From: an uncultured Ignavibacteria bacterium
Lineage (GTDB): Bacteria; Bacteroidota; Ignavibacteria; Ignavibacteriales; Melioribacteraceae
Assembly: GCA_937930275.1 (NCBI GenBank)
Contig: CALGLM010000330.1
Location: forward strand, 1 to 5,938
Length of the DNA stretch: 5,938 nucleotides
Reading direction: 5' to 3'
Shown: positions 1 to 5,938 of the stretch, in pieces
How positions within the stretch are numbered: the first letter of the stretch is position 1
Layout of the letters: every line of letters begins with the position of its first letter
The notes under the pieces: generated by a model
Database searches by the model: none
What the model was told of the DNA's origin: nothing
Seen by the model: the letters and a program-made list of their open reading frames with translations, nothing else
Translations under genes and position numbers: made by a program

Positions 1-1521
1 GATAGTTTAAATTTTACAAGCCATACAGGAGCAACTATTTCCAATACCGGAAATCTTGGTTACATTTATTATGAATTATATGAAGAACCGGCAAGCAAAA
101 ACTATGATGTAAATTATAATCTGTCATTATCCGAATTAGGTTTATTCGGATTTAGCACATTTTTACCGGATAGTGTTGTGCCGGATAGTTACGGAAAAGG
201 ATTTTTTACTTTTGTTGCCGAACCCGATCCCAACCAAAATTCAGGCACAATTAACAAAAGGTTCACTTTTATTATTGATCAATCGGGCAGCATGTACGGA
301 GTTGCTATGGATCAAGCAAAAGAAGCCGCCCGTTTTGTAGTAAATAATTTAAACCCGGGTGATATGTTTAATTTGATAGCTTTTTCGACTTACGTTACAC
401 CCTTTCAACCGGCTCATGTTATTGCCAGTCCCGAAAATATTCAATCTGCACTTAATTTTATAAACGGATTAAGTGCTTCAGGTTCAACAAATATCTCCGG
501 AGCATTTGATACTGCCGTGCCGCAATTTACAAATTCGGGCTCTACTTATGCCAATATTATTTTATTTTTTACCGATGGTGAACCGACAATGGGAATTACA
601 GTTCCCACCGAATTAAGCCAACATATAAATAACATTATTAGTAGCACAGATACTACTATTTGTTTATATTCGTTCGGAGTCGGAGCTTATGTAAATCAAC
701 AACTGTTAAATATAATTTCTACAAACAACAAAGGTTTTGCATATTTTGTAGGCACAACCCAACTACAACAAGCTATTTCAGATTTTTATTTAACAATTCG
801 TAACCCCGTGTTGCTTGATCCGCAAATTAGTGTTAGTCCTAATGTAACTTTGGAAATTTACCCTCAAAATTTACCCGACATGTACAAAGGAACACAATTA
901 ATTATTTCGGGAAGATACATTGAACCAACGGTTGTAAATATTAAATTTAAAGGAAATGCATTCGGTAATCAGGTTGAGTATAATTACAATTTGGATTTAA
1001 CCGGCAACGAATTACCCGATTACCAATTTTTACCGAAGATATGGGCTAAAACAAAAATTGAGCATTTATTGGTTCTTTATAATAATTTAAACCCCAACTC
1101 GCCCGAAGCTTTAGCTATTAAGCAGCAAATAATAACTTTAAGCAGACAATATATGGTTATTACACAATTTACAAGTTTTACGGGCGGAATAGTCGGTGAT
1201 ATTGAAGAGCAGGAAACAAAACAACTTATTGCGGCTTCGTCATTTGAACTTATAGGTAATTATCCTAATCCGTTTAACCCTTCAACTACTATAAAAATTA
1301 TGGTTAATGCAGATATTCACGAAGATGCAGAAATTCATATTTATAATACTTTAGGTCAATTGATACGAACGATATATCTTCAAATTAACGGTAAAGGTGT
1401 TTATGAAGTAAGATGGGACGGTAGAGACCAAAGAGGAAACATTGTTTCATCCGGAGTTTATTTATACTCGTTAAACTTAGGAAATACCGTATTAGTTAAA
1501 AAGATGATATTAAGTAAATAA
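1..1521 (+). CDS. Secreted VIT/VWA-domain protein with C-terminal type IX secretion sorting domain (5' partial)
   Basis: The reading frame is open from base 1 with no stop, so the gene begins left of the window and 506 codons are visible. The GTG at 178 lies inside the gene and is not the start. Codons 1-85 resemble the end of a vault/inter-alpha-trypsin (VIT) domain. A von Willebrand A domain follows (about 88-265) with a complete MIDAS: DQSGS (D93, S95, S97), Thr163 in GSTNIS and Asp192 in FTDGE. The stretch LPKIWAKTKIEHLL through YMVITQFTSF matches the tail usual in inter-alpha-trypsin-heavy-chain-like bacterial proteins. Codons 415-506 form a FlgD-like Ig/type IX secretion sorting domain: NYPNPFNPSTT, then WDGRDQRGN and SGVYLYSL, ending VKKMILSK. 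In these families such proteins are exported by the Por machinery and attached to the surface or released. Inferred role: metal-dependent adhesion or protein binding at the cell surface; the ligand is unknown. It has its own terminator and converges on the next gene. Confidence 0.9.
   Translation, partial: DSLNFTSHTGATISNTGNLGYIYYELYEEPASKNYDVNYNLSLSELGLFGFSTFLPDSVVPDSYGKGFFTFVAEPDPNQNSGTINKRFTFIIDQSGSMYGVAMDQAKEAARFVVNNLNPGDMFNLIAFSTYVTPFQPAHVIASPENIQSALNFINGLSASGSTNISGAFDTAVPQFTNSGSTYANIILFFTDGEPTMGITVPTELSQHINNIISSTDTTICLYSFGVGAYVNQQLLNIISTNNKGFAYFVGTTQLQQAISDFYLTIRNPVLLDPQISVSPNVTLEIYPQNLPDMYKGTQLIISGRYIEPTVVNIKFKGNAFGNQVEYNYNLDLTGNELPDYQFLPKIWAKTKIEHLLVLYNNLNPNSPEALAIKQQIITLSRQYMVITQFTSFTGGIVGDIEEQETKQLIAASSFELIGNYPNPFNPSTTIKIMVNADIHEDAEIHIYNTLGQLIRTIYLQINGKGVYEVRWDGRDQRGNIVSSGVYLYSLNLGNTVLVKKMILSK
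1243..1518 (+). other. Type IX secretion (Por) C-terminal sorting / FlgD-like Ig domain coding segment
   Basis: This is the last 92 codons of the VWA-domain gene. The segment opens with FELIGNYPNPFNPSTT, the usual entry motif of type A sorting domains, and contains WDGRDQRGN followed by SGVYLYSL, the typical beta-strand pattern of the FlgD-like Ig fold. It closes with the basic, hydrophobic VKKMILSK. In known systems this domain takes the folded protein across the outer membrane and is usually cleaved off. Its presence implies a PorSS elsewhere in the genome. Of the complete or nearly complete proteins in this window, only this one carries the domain. Confidence 0.85.
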
Positions 1522-1535
1522 AAAGAAACTTCTTT

Positions 1536-1574
1536 AAAAAGCCCCGCAGTTTCTTCAACTTGCCGGGGCTTTTT
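1536..1574. terminator. Bidirectional intrinsic terminator between convergent genes
   Basis: Bases 1541-1546 (gccccg) pair with 1564-1569 (cggggc). The flanking A5 (1536-1540) and T5 (1570-1574) extend the stem to 11 bp. The inner loop can fold further: agtt at 1548-1551 pairs with aact at 1557-1560. A T run follows on the plus strand and an A run precedes the stem, so the complement also reads as GC stem plus U tract. It lies 15 bases after the VWA stop codon and about 90 bases beyond the stop of the minus-strand gene, so it can serve both. Confidence 0.88.
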
Positions 1575-1663
1575 TATTTTAAATTACTTTTAATTGTTGT
1601 TATTGCGGATGGAAAAATAAAAACCAAGTATAATTAAACGCAGTAAAAATAATCTTAAATCAA

Positions 1664-4306
1664 CTAAACATCAAACCAATATGTAATTTTAGCCATGTAA
1701 ACATTATCGCTTTTTGCATTCATCAAATTTTTTAAGCTGCGTCTTAAATTAAATTGACCGGGTTCTGCAAAATCTGTTTGATCGTGACTCCATACCAAGT
1801 AAAAAACCGAACCGGGTAAAAACTCCCATCTAAAAACCACATTTCCGCGTAATGATTTAAAATTAAAATCAGGGTTGGAAAAAGAGAAATTAGCTGCATT
1901 TCCGTTACCATCCGGATCGACCGTATATTCATCAGCATCTTTATTATAACTTATGGTTGAACTACCGTGACCATAAACATTAAATCTATCGGTTTTAGGA
2001 GCAGCAAGCTCCTTAAATTCGCTAAAATCACCAACAGAAATCATCGGTTGTAAATAAAGTTGCAGACTCATTGTGGGATTAAAAGTCCAATCCAATCTAA
2101 TACTTGCAGAAATTGTTTTTTGATTTAACTCGCCGAACACATATCTTTTATTAAAGGTAGATGTTGCATACATATCATCAAACGTATCAACATATTGTCC
2201 TTCTTCTCTATTTACCGAAAAAGCAGGATTAAAAGAAAAACTAAGTGATGAATTAGGTTTCCAATAAATTTGTGGAGAAAATTCAAAATAACCGTTTCCG
2301 TTTACTTGTCCTTCAAAGTAAATATTATTGTAAAAATAAATCTTTTCTCTATCATCGGAATAAAAACCAACCGATGCGCTGTAATATTCCGGATTTTTAA
2401 CTAAAGGACCGCCTCTTGTAACTGATTTATTAAAAGTACTAAATCCGTAACTTGCATTAAGATCAAATCCGTAATAGTTTTCAAACTGACCGTTAGAAAA
2501 AACCATCAAACCGTTACGATAAATATTCCCCTCAAAATCATAATCTCTAAAATGAGCTAAATATATACTCTTTCTTCTAAAAGTACCGTCTGTTTCAAAC
2601 CACCTATATCCGGAAACTAATGAATAATTAATTTTATCAGCCCAAAATTGAATTCCCATATCATTATAATCAAAACCAGGGGTGATAAACCCAAGTGATG
2701 AAAACAAATAAAAATTTCCTTTTTGTTTATTTAAAATAACCCGACCAAACATTCCTGATAAAGATGTTAATGAGGTATCCAAAGTGGCATACTCTGCGTC
2801 CGGTCTTTGGTAGTATCTATAAGGAGCTTTTTGCAAGCGTGTTATAAATTGATTTTCACCTTGTATATAGCTACCCATAACTGCTGCACTTAGTGCATAT
2901 GTATTATCATCATCTAAAGTAGTCCAGCCGTCAAAACCAAAAGTAAAGGCATCTTTTGCAAATTTATCTTTCATTATAGAATTGCTTAAATCTCTATTAA
3001 CCGAAGTTACCATAAACCCTAAACTATGTTTTCCGCTATTAAATTCTTTTTGAATTCTAAAAGCCGAGTAAGAGGTAAACGGTTCTATTTCCGATTCTTT
3101 TTCAACTCCGTTAAATTTATATTTTGCATAAGTACGTTCGGTTAAAGCAGATAATACGCCTATATTAATATCTTCGCCTATTTTACCCGTTAATTTTCCT
3201 GCTCCCAATATTCTTGTTTCTAAGGGATATTTTATATAATCGTAATCATCATCAACCGAAACTCTGGGCGATTGACCAATACGCCTTGAATAAAAAAGAG
3301 ATGGCCAGCTAAAATTAAATCCCCAATGGTTATTCACTCCGCCCCACCCAAATTCAAATATATTTGTTCCTTCTAAAAAGAAAGGCCTTTTTTCGTCATA
3401 ATAGGTTTCAAACGCACTTAAATTAACAACTGCCGGGTCAACTTCAACCTGTCCGAAATCCGGATTTATAGTAGCATCCAAATTTAAGTTACTTCCCAAA
3501 CCGACTTTAAAATCCACACCGAAGGATGTTTTATATTGTTCTCCCTTATAGTAAGGGTCATTTTTATCGTGTTGTATGTATTGGGCTTTTTGAACTACAT
3601 AAGGCAATAATTCAAATCTTTGCTTAGGTTTTATACCGGTTAAACCTTTAAGTTCTGCAAAGTGGCTTACAAAGCCGCTTTCTTTGCTTGGAACCATAAC
3701 ATAATAAGCGCGCTCGTTTAATCGTTTAATTCTTCGAGAAATATTAATACCCCATATCATTTCTTCGGCACTATTAAACCTTAACTGAGAATAAGGAATT
3801 TTCATTTCAACAGACCAACCGTTACCAGTCAATTTAGTTTTAGCTTCCCAAATACCGTCCCATCTGCTGTCATCCCAGCTATCGTTATATAAAATGCCGT
3901 CATTTAGTCCGCCCCCCGGGTTTACTCCAAAATAATATCCCGTACGTTTATCAAAATATGGGTCTAAATAAACCATGAATAAATCAGAATCCCAATTATT
4001 GTCTCTTCTTGCAATAATAGTATTAATTTCTTCAGGTTTTGAATCGTACAACATAGCCGAAATATAAACATTGCTTTCATCATAAAACAGCCAAACACAC
4101 GATTTTTCTTTGCTTGGCTCTCCTTCGTTAGGCTCTCTCTGTATAAAATCGCAAACAGGTTCGCCTTTATATATATCTTCGGTCAAATTACCGTCAACCG
4201 AAATTGGTGATCTTAATTTATTAATTAGCAAAGGAGTATTATTTATCTTAGCTTCTAAAAAAATAGAGATAAATAAAAGTACCGTTATTATGTAAATATT
4301 TTTCAT
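1664..4306 (-). CDS. CBM9-like / DUF5916 predicted outer-membrane beta-barrel protein
   Basis: This is a complete gene of 880 residues (ATG to TAG). Residues 1-19 form a signal peptide: a short KN basic start, a hydrophobic IYIITVLLFISIFL core and a likely cut after LEA. Residues 30-215 resemble the family 9 carbohydrate-binding-like sandwich (SVDGNLTEDIY, YLDPYFDKRTGYYFGVNP, WSVEMKIPYSQLRF). From about 225 to the end it matches DUF5916, with the family hallmarks NPDFGQVEVDP (281-291), DEKRPFFLEG (304-313), TVDPDGNGN and the C-terminal SLRGN...RWE...PGS...VW block (818-839). The aromatic, alternating sequence of the C-terminal two thirds fits an outer-membrane barrel. The length is normal for the family. 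The biochemical role of DUF5916 is not established; binding or uptake of glycans or other polymers is only a suggestion from the CBM9-like part. The start is supported by the signal peptide and by GAAGG (complement of 4310-4314) just upstream, though the 3-base spacing is short. It is transcribed away from nrfHA and toward the VWA gene, so it is probably monocistronic in this window. Confidence 0.9.
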   Translation of the reverse strand: MKNIYIITVLLFISIFLEAKINNTPLLINKLRSPISVDGNLTEDIYKGEPVCDFIQREPNEGEPSKEKSCVWLFYDESNVYISAMLYDSKPEEINTIIARRDNNWDSDLFMVYLDPYFDKRTGYYFGVNPGGGLNDGILYNDSWDDSRWDGIWEAKTKLTGNGWSVEMKIPYSQLRFNSAEEMIWGINISRRIKRLNERAYYVMVPSKESGFVSHFAELKGLTGIKPKQRFELLPYVVQKAQYIQHDKNDPYYKGEQYKTSFGVDFKVGLGSNLNLDATINPDFGQVEVDPAVVNLSAFETYYDEKRPFFLEGTNIFEFGWGGVNNHWGFNFSWPSLFYSRRIGQSPRVSVDDDYDYIKYPLETRILGAGKLTGKIGEDINIGVLSALTERTYAKYKFNGVEKESEIEPFTSYSAFRIQKEFNSGKHSLGFMVTSVNRDLSNSIMKDKFAKDAFTFGFDGWTTLDDDNTYALSAAVMGSYIQGENQFITRLQKAPYRYYQRPDAEYATLDTSLTSLSGMFGRVILNKQKGNFYLFSSLGFITPGFDYNDMGIQFWADKINYSLVSGYRWFETDGTFRRKSIYLAHFRDYDFEGNIYRNGLMVFSNGQFENYYGFDLNASYGFSTFNKSVTRGGPLVKNPEYYSASVGFYSDDREKIYFYNNIYFEGQVNGNGYFEFSPQIYWKPNSSLSFSFNPAFSVNREEGQYVDTFDDMYATSTFNKRYVFGELNQKTISASIRLDWTFNPTMSLQLYLQPMISVGDFSEFKELAAPKTDRFNVYGHGSSTISYNKDADEYTVDPDGNGNAANFSFSNPDFNFKSLRGNVVFRWEFLPGSVFYLVWSHDQTDFAEPGQFNLRRSLKNLMNAKSDNVYMAKITYWFDV

Positions 4307-4446
4307 AAACCTTCAATTTTTTGTTTATTATTTAGACTAACAACTAATTTAAAAGTTGCTTATTAATTTCAAAATTTACCTTTAATTCTAAATTTTTATT
4401 TTTAAAAGTTTTTCTTTATATTCATAATGCTACTTAACGATTTTTC

Positions 4447-4460
4447 TTGATTTGTAATAA
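4447..4460 (+). promoter_or_regulatory. Possible Crp/Fnr-family binding site upstream of nrfH
   Basis: TTGAT TTGT AATAA resembles the Fnr-type palindrome TTGAT-N4-ATCAA. The left half is perfect and the right half matches at three of five bases. The centre lies about 67 bases before the nrfH start codon. If the TAAATT at 4487-4492 is the -10 element, the site would centre roughly 45 bases before the transcript start, close to where Fnr-type activators usually sit. Anaerobic or nitrite/NO-responsive control is common for nrf operons. The surrounding A/T richness makes a chance match quite possible. Confidence 0.25.
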
Positions 4461-4510
4461 TATTTTTCATAAATTATTAAAGCAGATAAATTATTCTGAT
4501 TACTAACTTA

Positions 4511-4518
4511 AAGGTGAT
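4511..4518 (+). promoter_or_regulatory. Ribosome binding site of nrfH fixing a GTG start
   Basis: AAGGTGAT matches the part of the sequence complementary to the 16S rRNA 3' end that reads AGGTGAT. It precedes the GTG at 4521 by only a few bases. A TGA at 4515-4517, in frame with that GTG, excludes any upstream start. No ATG, GTG or TTG occurs in frame between the GTG and the membrane helix. The GTG start is therefore effectively the only one possible. Confidence 0.75.
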
Positions 4519-4520
4519 GC

Positions 4521-5144
4521 GTGAGTAACAAAACAGACAAGCAGGGGCTATTAAAAAGACTAATCTACCATATTTTACCTCCTGATAAATGGAAATTTCC
4601 GGTAATTATTTTACTTGGTATTTTTACGGGCTTAACTTTAACCGTTCTGAAAATATCAAATGCGGTTTCTTATTTATCAGACGATCCTAAAGCCTGTGTA
4701 AATTGCCATATTATGTCTCCCCAGTATGCTACTTGGGAAAGGGGAAGCCATGGTAGAGTAACCGTTTGCAACGATTGTCACGTTCCTCAGGATAACTTTG
4801 TAAACAAATATTATTTTAAAGCCAAAGACGGGCTTCGCCATGCAACTATGTTTACTTTTAGATTAGAACCGCAAGTAATTCAAATTAAAGAAGCCGGTAA
4901 AAAAGCAGTTCAAGAAAATTGTATTAGATGCCATACCGATTTAATTCATCCGGTATCCTTACGCGCCATTAGCAACAAAATGATTATTAACAAAGAAGAA
5001 ACCTACTGTTGGGATTGCCACAGAGAAACTCCACACGGAAGAGTAAACAGCCTCTCATCCGCACCATATGCATTAGTACCAAAGTTAACACCTATTTTGC
5101 CGGATTGGCTCCGTTCTTCTATTGAAAAAGAAAAGAAACAATAA
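4521..5144 (+). CDS. nrfH: Cytochrome c nitrite reductase small subunit NrfH (tetraheme menaquinol dehydrogenase)
   Basis: This is a complete 207-residue NapC/NirT-family protein. It oxidises menaquinol and passes electrons to NrfA. A short cytoplasmic N-terminus is followed by one membrane helix (about 27-46), then a periplasmic domain with four c-type heme motifs: CVNCH (59-63), CNDCH (83-87), CIRCH (134-138) and CWDCH (163-167). The first motif continues IM, giving the CxxCHxM arrangement in which Met65 is the likely heme 1 ligand. This distinguishes NrfH from ordinary bis-His tetrahemes. Lys96 and Asp103, seven residues apart, probably correspond to the quinol-pocket Lys82 and Asp89 of the Desulfovibrio vulgaris protein (from memory). 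Candidate distal histidines include H77, H107, H143 and H172. The length is somewhat above the roughly 150-170 residues of many NrfH proteins, mainly because of the N-terminal and C-terminal extensions. nrfA follows after 18 bases, so the two are surely co-transcribed. NapC is a less likely alternative given the partner gene. Confidence 0.95.
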   Translation: MSNKTDKQGLLKRLIYHILPPDKWKFPVIILLGIFTGLTLTVLKISNAVSYLSDDPKACVNCHIMSPQYATWERGSHGRVTVCNDCHVPQDNFVNKYYFKAKDGLRHATMFTFRLEPQVIQIKEAGKKAVQENCIRCHTDLIHPVSLRAISNKMIINKEETYCWDCHRETPHGRVNSLSSAPYALVPKLTPILPDWLRSSIEKEKKQ

Positions 5145-5150
5145 TTTATA

Positions 5151-5156
5151 AAGGGA
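5151..5156 (+). promoter_or_regulatory. Ribosome binding site of nrfA
   Basis: AAGGGA lies in the 18-base gap after nrfH, six bases before the ATG at 5163. The spacing is close to ideal, and this supports the ATG as the nrfA start. It also indicates that nrfA is initiated independently within the nrfHA transcript. Confidence 0.7.
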
Positions 5157-5162
5157 TTTTAT

Positions 5163-5938
5163 ATGAAACCAATACAAGATATTATTAAAAGTAAACCATG
5201 GGTTGCATGGTTGTTGTTTTTTGCAACTGTTGTTATCGTATTTTTTATAGGCTTATTTGCATCTTCCATAATAGAAAGAAGAAGTGAATCCGAATATACT
5301 TTCCAATTAGTAAAACCGATTGGCGAATTTGAACCTCGTAACGAAATTTGGGGCGAAAATTATCCCCGCGAGTACGAATCGTACAGACGTACATTAAACA
5401 CTGATTTTGCCAGCAAACACGGCGGCAGTAAGGATGTTGATTATTTAGAAAAATATCCCGAACTTGTTGTTATGTGGGCAGGTTATCCGTTTAGCAAAGA
5501 TTACAAACAAGGAAGAGGACACGGACATGCCATTGAAGATATTCGTAAAACTTTAAGAACCGGCGGCAATAAAGTAAGCCCATTACCTGCAACTTGCTGG
5601 ACTTGCAAAAGCACCGACGTACCAAGATTAATGAATAAAGTAGGAATCGGTGAGTTTTATAAAGGCAAATGGATTGATAAAGGGGAAGAAATAATTAATC
5701 CGATAGGTTGCCAAGATTGCCATGACCCCAAAACAATGAATTTACGTATTACACGTCCGGCTTTAATTGAAGCATTCAAAAGACAAGGTAAAGATATTAA
5801 TCAAGCTACCCGCCAAGAAATGAGAAGTTTGGTTTGTGCACAATGTCATGTTGAATACTATTTTGATAAAGAAAAAGATAATTATTTAGTATTTCCTTGG
5901 GATAAAGGGCTTAGTGCAGACGAAATGGAAGCTTACTA
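5163..5938 (+). CDS. nrfA: Cytochrome c nitrite reductase catalytic subunit NrfA, ammonia-forming (3' partial)
   Basis: 258 codons and two bases are visible before the window ends; the family is usually about 480-520 residues. The enzyme performs six-electron reduction of nitrite to ammonium in the periplasm. The diagnostic catalytic heme motif CWTCK is present (145-149), where lysine replaces the usual histidine. Bis-His heme motifs CQDCH (183-187) and CAQCH (225-229) follow. The block CAQCHVEYYF carries Glu231 and Tyr232, matching the calcium-ligand Glu and active-site Tyr of E. coli NrfA. Arg132 in TLRTGG is the probable active-site arginine. The last two heme motifs and the active-site histidine should lie beyond the edge. 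The N-terminus has a strong hydrophobic segment (13-34) after a KSKPW start and before ERR. It may be an uncleaved anchor or a long Sec signal. The AAGGGA site six bases upstream supports the ATG. It is the second gene of the nrfHA operon. Confidence 0.97.
   Translation, partial: MKPIQDIIKSKPWVAWLLFFATVVIVFFIGLFASSIIERRSESEYTFQLVKPIGEFEPRNEIWGENYPREYESYRRTLNTDFASKHGGSKDVDYLEKYPELVVMWAGYPFSKDYKQGRGHGHAIEDIRKTLRTGGNKVSPLPATCWTCKSTDVPRLMNKVGIGEFYKGKWIDKGEEIINPIGCQDCHDPKTMNLRITRPALIEAFKRQGKDINQATRQEMRSLVCAQCHVEYYFDKEKDNYLVFPWDKGLSADEMEAY

Larger units (their letters stand above)
4307..4520. promoter_or_regulatory. Divergent promoter region between the DUF5916 gene and nrfH
   Basis: This 214-base gap is very AT-rich and must hold the promoters of both outward-facing transcripts. 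I see no reading frame worth calling and no strong hairpin. For the minus-strand gene, TTGAAA (complement of 4367-4372) followed 15 bases later by TAAATT (complement of 4346-4351) is a weak sigma-70-like pair. For nrfH, TTGATT (4447-4452) and downstream TAAATT hexamers at 4470-4475 and 4487-4492 are possible elements. None reaches consensus. The A/T richness makes chance matches common, so the region as a whole is a safer call than any single box. Confidence 0.55.

Noticed and set aside
178..1521. GTG at 178 as the start of the VWA-domain gene
   Set aside because: The same frame is open back to base 1 and encodes sequence that fits the end of a VIT domain, so the gene simply runs off the left edge.
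1575..1663. Additional element between the terminator and the DUF5916 stop codon
   Set aside because: I read both strands and found no repeat, hairpin or open frame that stands out. It looks like the 3' untranslated region of the minus-strand transcript.
1744..1938. A 64-codon frame on the minus strand
   Set aside because: It lies wholly inside the DUF5916 gene in another frame, has no recognisable domain and no separate ribosome binding context. It is a shadow frame.
4110..4295. A 61-codon frame on the plus strand, antisense to the start of the DUF5916 gene
   Set aside because: It is antisense to the well-supported signal peptide and CBM9-like region and its protein shows no family features. 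Chance open frame.
4307..4520. Small RNA, riboswitch or small gene in the divergent gap
   Set aside because: The region is very AT-rich, with no strong hairpin, no recognisable aptamer-like core and no frame with a ribosome binding site other than the flanking genes.
4521..5144. NapC/TorC-type quinol dehydrogenase instead of NrfH
   Set aside because: The CxxCHxM heme 1 motif and the immediately following nrfA with CxxCK fit NrfH specifically.
5163..5938. Octaheme nitrite/tetrathionate reductase or hydroxylamine oxidoreductase instead of NrfA
   Set aside because: The order of motifs (CxxCK first, then two CxxCH, with CAQCHVEYYF) and the pairing with NrfH are those of pentaheme NrfA. The unseen half could still be checked for heme number.

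Overview
The window is AT-rich (about one third G+C by eye). It looks like a chromosomal segment from the Bacteroidota/Ignavibacteriota side of the tree. Three things suggest this: a secreted protein ending in a YPNPFNPSTT-type sorting/FlgD-like domain of the type IX secretion system, an outer-membrane CBM9/DUF5916 protein, and a menaquinol-linked NrfHA nitrite reductase. Ignavibacteria-like is my best guess, but no rRNA or other phylogenetic marker is present to prove it.

Layout. (1) Positions 1-1521, plus strand: the 3' part of a secreted VIT/von Willebrand factor A protein with an intact MIDAS metal site and a C-terminal sorting domain. Its start lies left of the window. (2) Positions 1522-1663: a short convergent intergenic region with one strong hairpin that can terminate transcription from both sides. 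(3) Positions 1664-4306, minus strand: a complete 880-residue signal-peptide-bearing CBM9-like plus DUF5916 predicted outer-membrane beta-barrel protein. (4) Positions 4307-4520: a very AT-rich divergent promoter region. (5) Positions 4521-5144, plus strand: nrfH, the tetraheme membrane quinol dehydrogenase. (6) From 5163 to the right edge, plus strand: nrfA, the pentaheme ammonia-forming nitrite reductase, cut by the window end after three of its five heme motifs.

How the genes work together. nrfH and nrfA form a two-gene core with an 18-base gap. NrfH takes electrons from menaquinol in the membrane and hands them to NrfA, which reduces nitrite to ammonium outside the cytoplasmic membrane (respiratory nitrite ammonification). 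The DUF5916 gene is transcribed away from nrfHA and the VWA gene converges on the DUF5916 gene, so neither is likely to be in the nrf operon. Nothing in the window looks like a mobile element, a CRISPR array, a defence system or an RNA gene. I see no clearly undescribed system here. The points most worth a second look are regulatory (an Fnr-like half-palindrome upstream of nrfH and the tightly constrained GTG start) and the function of the two extracytoplasmic proteins.
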